Below, in pieces: positions 5,948-8,780 of a stretch of 8,780 bases of DNA (position 1 is its first letter; every line of letters starts with the position of its first letter). Origin of the DNA: Actinomycetes bacterium (GTDB taxonomy: Bacteria; Actinomycetota; Actinomycetes; Propionibacteriales; Propionibacteriaceae); assembly GCA_023442485.1 (NCBI GenBank), contig JAEZZG010000001.1, positions 1 through 8,780 on the forward strand, in the 5' to 3' direction. The notes beneath the pieces are model-generated. The model was not told where the DNA came from and searched no databases. It was given only the letters and a program-made list of their open reading frames with translations. Made by a program: the position numbers and the translations under genes.

Positions 5948-6003
5948 AAAAAACGACGTCCCGTAGCTCGCACCAATAGTGCTAGGTTACGGGACATTGT
6001 TTT
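5948..6003. terminator. Bidirectional Rho-independent terminator between the lipoprotein gene and ptsI
   Basis: GTCCCGTA (5958-5965) and TACGGGAC (5988-5995) form a perfect 8-bp stem, with a smaller inner hairpin GCAC/GTGC (5970-5973 with 5979-5982). Read on the minus strand, the stem is followed by GTCG and six T's (the A-run 5948-5953), a good terminator for ptsI, whose stop is 41 nt upstream of the stem. Read on the plus strand, it is followed by ATTGTTTT (5996-6003), a weaker tail that can end transcripts arriving from the lipoprotein gene. Confidence 0.75.
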
Positions 6004-6036
6004 CAGATGGATGGGGATGCCTGGCTAGGTGCCCGA

Positions 6037-7722
6037 CTAGATCAAATCCACCAGGGTGGGGTGAGCCAGCGAGCGAACCACCGTCTTGGCATCTTCGGCA
6101 GAGCGGGCATCGACGGCGAAGGCTGCCATCTGCTGACAGGTCGACAGATCGTGGAGACGAAGCGCCGCCCGCACCACAGGTACCTTATTCGGAGCCATGG
6201 ACAGCGAGCTGATCCCCAGACCCGTCAATACCAGGGCAAGTAATGGGTCCCCGCCTGCTTCACCGCAGACACCGATGGGTTTGCCGGTAGCGACACCGCC
6301 TGCACAGGTCATCCTGATCATCTGCAGCAAAGCCGGCTGCCACGGATCGAGCAGGTTCGCCAGGGCTCCTTGCATCCGGTCTGCAGCCATCGTGTACTGG
6401 GAGAGGTCATTCGTCCCGATCGAGGCGAAATCGACGATGGACAGCACCTGAGCTGCCCGAATGGCTGCAGCCGGAACCTCGACCATGACGCCAACCTTCG
6501 GCAAGCCGCGAGAACGGACCTGATCAGCGAACCACTCGGCCTCTTCCACTGTGGCTACCATCGGAGCCATGATGCGCAGGTCTCCGCCAACCTGCTGGTA
6601 GGCCTTAGCCAGAGCATCGAGCTGGGTGTCGAGGAGGTCCTGACGGGCCTGGCTCAACCGCAAACCACGACGGCCCAACGCCGGGTTTTCTTCTTCGCCT
6701 AGGTTCGCGAAGCTCAGCGGCTTATCGGCACCCGCGTCGAGGGTGCGCACGACGACGCGGCGATCCCCGAAGGCCTTCAAGACGCGCACATAGGTATCAA
6801 CTTGTTCTTCGAGGCTAGGGGCTTCGTCCCGATCCAAGAACATGAACTCGGTGCGGAACAAGCCACTACCTTCGAGATCCATGGCGCCGGCACGCTCGGC
6901 GTCATCAGCATTACCGATATTGGCTAACAATGCGACCTTATGTCCGTCACTGGTAGAACCTTCACCAGTTGAGCCGGCGAGGGCGGCTGCCCGGCGACGC
7001 ATCCTCTCCTCGAGGAGTTTCACTTCGTCAGCAGAGGGGTTGATGATGATCTCACCGACACCGCCGTCGATAGCTACGGTCTGGCCGGGCTGAACATCAA
7101 GGATTCCCGTGGCCTGGACGATGGCGGGAATCCCCAACTGTGACGCGAGAATCGCAGTGTGGCTGGTGGGGCCGCCCGCCTCGGTGATGATCGCCTTGAC
7201 CATTTCAGGGTCGAGAACGGCAGTCTCTGCAGGGGCGAGATCGTGACCAATCAAGACGGAGGGCTCAGTGAGTACCGGTACACCGGGGGCCGGAAGTCCG
7301 CGCAGTTCACAGATGGTGCGGTCGCGCACGTCGTAGAGATCGGTGACGCGCTCAGCCATATAGCCACCCATGGCAGATAGCATCTGCGCGTAATCCTCGA
7401 CGGCGTCGTGGACGGCCTTGGTGATACCGCTTCCGGTGTCGAGCTTCTTGCGAATAGCTTTGACTAGGCCGGAATCCTCAGCCAGCATCGCCGTCGCCTC
7501 AAGAATCGGTTTCGATGATTCGGGGGCGGTTTGAGCCCGGTCACGCAACACCTGCGCAACCTTCGTCATGGCGGCCTTGGCGCGAGCGCCGTCAGCTTCA
7601 GCGTCGGTGCATTTCGGCTCTGCGGTATCGACCCCGGCGGCGGGGCGAACGATCACAGCGGGACCGGACGCCGTGCCGGATGACACCCCGATGCCGTGAA
7701 AAATCACATGATTGTCAGTCAT
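6037..7722 (-). CDS. ptsI: PTS Enzyme I (phosphoenolpyruvate-protein phosphotransferase)
   Basis: This 561-residue cytoplasmic enzyme has the usual length for Enzyme I. It takes the phosphate from phosphoenolpyruvate and passes it to HPr, the first step of all PTS sugar uptake. The N-terminal domain begins FHGIGVSSGTASGPA (8-22). The phosphohistidine is His188 in GGPTSHTAILA (183-193). PEP-site elements follow in the barrel: GLFRTEFMF (287-295, Arg290), RTLDAGADKP (326-335), ENPALGRRGLR (345-355), SIGTNDLSQYTMAADR (434-449) and GVCGEAGGDP (484-493, Cys486). All catalytic landmarks I checked are intact. The ATG at 7722 has GAGGA (7734-7730) 7 nt upstream. It lies 18 nt after ptsH on the same strand, with a terminator downstream, so it closes the operon. 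Confidence 0.97.
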   Translation of the reverse strand: MTDNHVIFHGIGVSSGTASGPAVIVRPAAGVDTAEPKCTDAEADGARAKAAMTKVAQVLRDRAQTAPESSKPILEATAMLAEDSGLVKAIRKKLDTGSGITKAVHDAVEDYAQMLSAMGGYMAERVTDLYDVRDRTICELRGLPAPGVPVLTEPSVLIGHDLAPAETAVLDPEMVKAIITEAGGPTSHTAILASQLGIPAIVQATGILDVQPGQTVAIDGGVGEIIINPSADEVKLLEERMRRRAAALAGSTGEGSTSDGHKVALLANIGNADDAERAGAMDLEGSGLFRTEFMFLDRDEAPSLEEQVDTYVRVLKAFGDRRVVVRTLDAGADKPLSFANLGEEENPALGRRGLRLSQARQDLLDTQLDALAKAYQQVGGDLRIMAPMVATVEEAEWFADQVRSRGLPKVGVMVEVPAAAIRAAQVLSIVDFASIGTNDLSQYTMAADRMQGALANLLDPWQPALLQMIRMTCAGGVATGKPIGVCGEAGGDPLLALVLTGLGISSLSMAPNKVPVVRAALRLHDLSTCQQMAAFAVDARSAEDAKTVVRSLAHPTLVDLI

Positions 7723-7740
7723 CGGTCAGTCCTCGGTGGC

Positions 7741-8004
7741 TCAGGCGTCAAGATCGGTTTCGAGGAGCTCGACGAGGGAATCCAGGGCGTCACCGGCGGA
7801 GTCGTCAGGGGAAGACAGTTCCACGACATCTCCACACTTTGCGCCGAGGGTCATCACTTCAAGGATGGAGGTTGCATCGACTTCGTTGTCACCGAGCTTC
7901 AAGGTCAACTCGACGCCAGTTGCCGAGGCCTTCTGCACGAAAAGAGCAGCCGGGCGGGCGTGGAGGCCGACGCTGGAAGCGATAGTTGCGGTGCGAGTAA
8001 TCAT
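7741..8004 (-). CDS. ptsH: Phosphocarrier protein HPr
   Basis: This 87-residue small cytoplasmic carrier accepts phosphate from Enzyme I and delivers it to sugar-specific EIIA proteins. With the start at 8004 the active-site motif GLHARPA places the phosphorylated histidine at position 15, exactly as in the family, and Arg17 is present. A serine falls at position 46 (ATSILEVM), the site that HPr kinase modifies in Firmicutes. Other in-frame ATGs exist at 8007, 8019 and 8028; the last overlaps the upstream stop as ATGA and would add eight residues. I chose 8004 because AAAGGA (8016-8011) lies 6 nt upstream and because of the His15 register. It sits between the antiterminator gene and ptsI in one operon. 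Confidence 0.95.
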   Translation of the reverse strand: MITRTATIASSVGLHARPAALFVQKASATGVELTLKLGDNEVDATSILEVMTLGAKCGDVVELSSPDDSAGDALDSLVELLETDLDA

Positions 8005-8010
8005 CATGGA

Positions 8011-8016
8011 TCCTTT
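8011..8016 (-). promoter_or_regulatory. Ribosome binding site that fixes the ptsH start
   Basis: Read on the minus strand, AAAGGA (8016 to 8011) is 6 nt before the ATG at 8004 and only 3 nt before the adjacent ATG at 8007. It lies inside the longer versions starting at 8019 or 8028, which argues against those starts. Confidence 0.6.
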
Positions 8017-8024
8017 CATCAATT

Positions 8025-8780
8025 TCATTTATCGAAAGCAAGCCTGGCAACATGTAAGACTAAATATGACATTTCATCCTCGGTTAGTGGGGTTCCGAGA
8101 CGTAATTCGATGATAGAGGCGAGATGCTGGGCACACTGGAACGCTTGCGGATAGGTATTTCTGATGGTTCTTGCCAGTGGCGATTCGAGGCTGGACAGTT
8201 GTCTGTGCTGGGTAATCCGGACGAACAAATAGCGCAGGTGAGTAATGAACCTAGCCACATGTACCGACGTCGGGTCGAAGCTGACCGAGTAAGTAGTCTC
8301 CACCACTGACAGCATTTGCTGGATGACCCCGGTCATCTGGTAGGTGTGAGACAGATCCCCACTCGAAAATCCCGCATTGACCAGGTGTAACGAAATTGCG
8401 ACCACTTCGGAGGGTGGGAGTGGAGTGGGGAGCTGATGATTGAGGATGGTCAGCAGGCGCTGGGCAAGGTCGTATTCCGCTGAATAGAGGTGCCGAACCT
8501 CTGCCTCTAGGGGATATTCCACGGTCAGCCCAGTTTCGATTCGCTTTAAAGCGAACTGGAGGTGGTCAGCGAGGGCAACCACCAAGGTTGGGCTGGCCTG
8601 CATTCTCTCGCTGACCCCAATTTCTTTGAGCGCCTCGCTGATCATCTGGAGATGGTCGGCAGAAATATCCGACAGGAGCTGGGCCATGTGGTCGGAATCT
8701 CTGCCGTCCATCGGAATGAAGACTCGAAACAGTTTTGACTGATCCACCTCGTCCCCGGGTTTGGCCTGGAACCCCAGGCC
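8025..8780 (-). CDS. BglG/LicT-family transcriptional antiterminator with two PRD domains (partial, 5' end outside window)
   Basis: 251 residues are visible, running off the right edge. The frame begins with GLGFQAKPGDEVDQSKLFRV, the end of an RNA-binding CAT domain, so the GTG at 8747 is not the true start; by comparison with LicT about 27 residues are missing. Two PTS-regulation domains follow. All four regulatory histidines are present, counted from the first visible residue: His73 (ADHLQFA), His132 (SLHLVNAG), His181 (FITHLRYL) and His243 (LVLHVARL). Their spacings of 59, 49 and 62 closely follow LicT. Such proteins bind a leader RNA and prevent termination, with activity set by PTS phosphorylation of these histidines. 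The stop TGA overlaps an upstream ptsH ATG, and the gap to the preferred ptsH start is 20 nt. The arrangement is reminiscent of glcT with ptsGHI in Bacillus. The target RNA is not in this window. Confidence 0.92.
   Translation of the reverse strand, partial: GLGFQAKPGDEVDQSKLFRVFIPMDGRDSDHMAQLLSDISADHLQMISEALKEIGVSERMQASPTLVVALADHLQFALKRIETGLTVEYPLEAEVRHLYSAEYDLAQRLLTILNHQLPTPLPPSEVVAISLHLVNAGFSSGDLSHTYQMTGVIQQMLSVVETTYSVSFDPTSVHVARFITHLRYLFVRITQHRQLSSLESPLARTIRNTYPQAFQCAQHLASIIELRLGTPLTEDEMSYLVLHVARLAFDK

Noticed and set aside
5577..5997. Two 107-codon minus-strand frames opposite the lipoprotein 3' half and the intergenic region
   Set aside because: One crosses the bidirectional terminator and neither has motifs; the plus-strand lipoprotein has a signal peptide, lipobox and strong ribosome site.
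5301..6031. Repeated CTGGCTAGGTG at 5301-5311 and 6021-6031
   Set aside because: An 11-nt match without extended similarity; the second copy is just past the ptsI stop. Most likely chance.
7515..8154. Plus-strand frames of 133-156 codons opposite ptsI, ptsH and the antiterminator gene
   Set aside because: They are shadows of the conserved minus-strand genes; products are Arg/Ser-rich without recognisable domains.

Overview
The window looks like chromosomal DNA of a moderately high-GC actinobacterium. GTG start codons, G/C-rich third positions, a general PTS cluster with a BglG-type regulator and the gene content fit Propionibacteriaceae, possibly a Cutibacterium-like organism. That assignment is my inference from style, not from a database match. 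No rRNA, tRNA, CRISPR array, insertion sequence or phage gene was seen.

Layout, left to right. (1) Positions 1-165 hold the C-terminal end of an unrecognised plus-strand reading frame, followed by an 8-bp hairpin with five T's (207-238) that reads as its terminator. (2) Positions 239-477 are non-coding leader with an operator-like inverted repeat and a 15-nt imperfect direct repeat. (3) Positions 478-5286 are a tight four-gene plus-strand operon: a GPH-family (MelB-like) sugar/glycoside symporter, two tandem and divergent DUF62 / SAM hydroxide adenosyltransferase-like proteins, and a U32-family protein of the TrhP (YegQ) type. Junctions are a 4-nt overlap, an 8-nt overlap and a 9-nt gap, so the proteins are probably made together. 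(4) Positions 5428-5793 encode a small lipoprotein of unknown function. (5) Positions 5794-6036 are a structured convergent intergenic region ending in a bidirectional terminator. (6) Positions 6037-8780 are a minus-strand operon read as BglG/LicT-type antiterminator (5' end outside the window), ptsH (HPr), ptsI (Enzyme I).

How it fits together. The minus-strand operon makes the general phosphate-transfer proteins of the PTS, with a PRD-containing antiterminator as first visible gene. By analogy with GlcT/LicT, that protein probably senses PTS phosphorylation and acts on a leader RNA outside this window. The plus-strand operon is the less ordinary part. DUF62 enzymes of known function cleave S-adenosylmethionine to adenosine and methionine (or use halide). 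Here two non-identical copies are translationally coupled to each other, to a transporter of the glycoside/pentoside class and to a 4Fe-4S U32 protein. The first copy has lost C-terminal signatures that the second keeps, and both lack the usual FGN asparagine. This suggests a specialised or hetero-oligomeric SAM/nucleoside-handling system whose substrate cannot be read from the sequence.
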